This document shows, piece by piece, positions 63,999-64,000 of a DNA stretch of 64,000 bases (position 1 is the stretch's first letter; the number at the start of each line of letters is the position of its first letter). The position numbers and the translations under genes are program-made. The stretch comes from an uncultured Clostridia bacterium (GTDB taxonomy: Bacteria; Bacillota; Clostridia; Oscillospirales; Butyricicoccaceae). The notes beneath the pieces are model-generated. The model made no database searches and was not told the origin of the DNA. It was given only the letters and a program-made list of their open reading frames with translations. Where the stretch lies: the NCBI GenBank assembly GCA_910586575.1, contig CAJUJQ010000003.1:9066-73065 (forward strand). The letters run 5' to 3'.

Positions 63999-64000
63999 CT

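Overview
The window looks like a chromosomal segment of a GC-rich (about 60% by eye) low-complexity-spacer Firmicute of the class Clostridia, most likely in the Oscillospirales (Ruminococcaceae/Butyricicoccaceae type). This is inferred from ylxR-ylxQ-infB order, C+ (zinc) forms of L36 and S14, a KOW-domain gene between map and infA, an SLH-domain surface protein, TRAP transport, and lipoprotein and sigma-A promoter signals of Gram-positive type. No rRNA, tRNA or CRISPR array was seen.

Layout. 1-7427 (+): end of the nusA-infB-type translation operon (ylxR, ylxQ, infB, rbfA, nrnA, truB, a secreted orphan, ribF). 7429-7850: nested inverted-repeat elements. 7856-12261 (-): sbcC-sbcD. 12477-15077 (+): three small or secreted proteins of unknown role. 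15230-15435: second copy of the small terminal-inverted-repeat element. 15613-17115: amino acid/sodium symporter. 17359-22775: an AraC regulator divergent from a DctPQM TRAP transporter and a GH28 glycosidase, probably a pectin-derived oligosaccharide/uronate locus. 23065-25425 (-): SLH surface protein with a seven-fold hexapeptide tandem repeat.

25831-43105 (-) is the S10-spc-alpha ribosomal superoperon, read from rpsJ down to rplQ and including secY, adk, map, infA, rpmJ and rpoA. It is broken between rpsN and rpsH by an 886-bp gap holding a terminator, a new promoter and hairpins. A related hairpin repeat follows rpmJ. A 40-residue gene sits between rpsJ and rplC. 43699-48821 (-) is a purine salvage unit (two adenine-deaminase-family enzymes and an NCS2 permease) behind a structured leader. 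49272-51104 holds a cupin, a radical SAM enzyme and an HxlR regulator with a palindromic operator. 51168-57442 (-) is the DNA repair group radC-uvrB-uvrA, with an AT-rich broken nuclease gene between uvrB and uvrA. 57487-63069 holds a GNAT enzyme, a secreted Ig-like protein, an MNT/HEPN toxin-antitoxin pair, purA, a Sel1-repeat protein and a Uma2-family nuclease. The window ends with a secreted protein coupled to the end of a membrane protein.

Most of the window is housekeeping. The least explained material lies in the spacers: two families of small inverted-repeat elements, a repeated terminator hairpin, covarying hairpins after two zinc-ribbon ribosomal genes, the split spc operon, the leader of the adenine deaminase operon, and the nuclease remnant.
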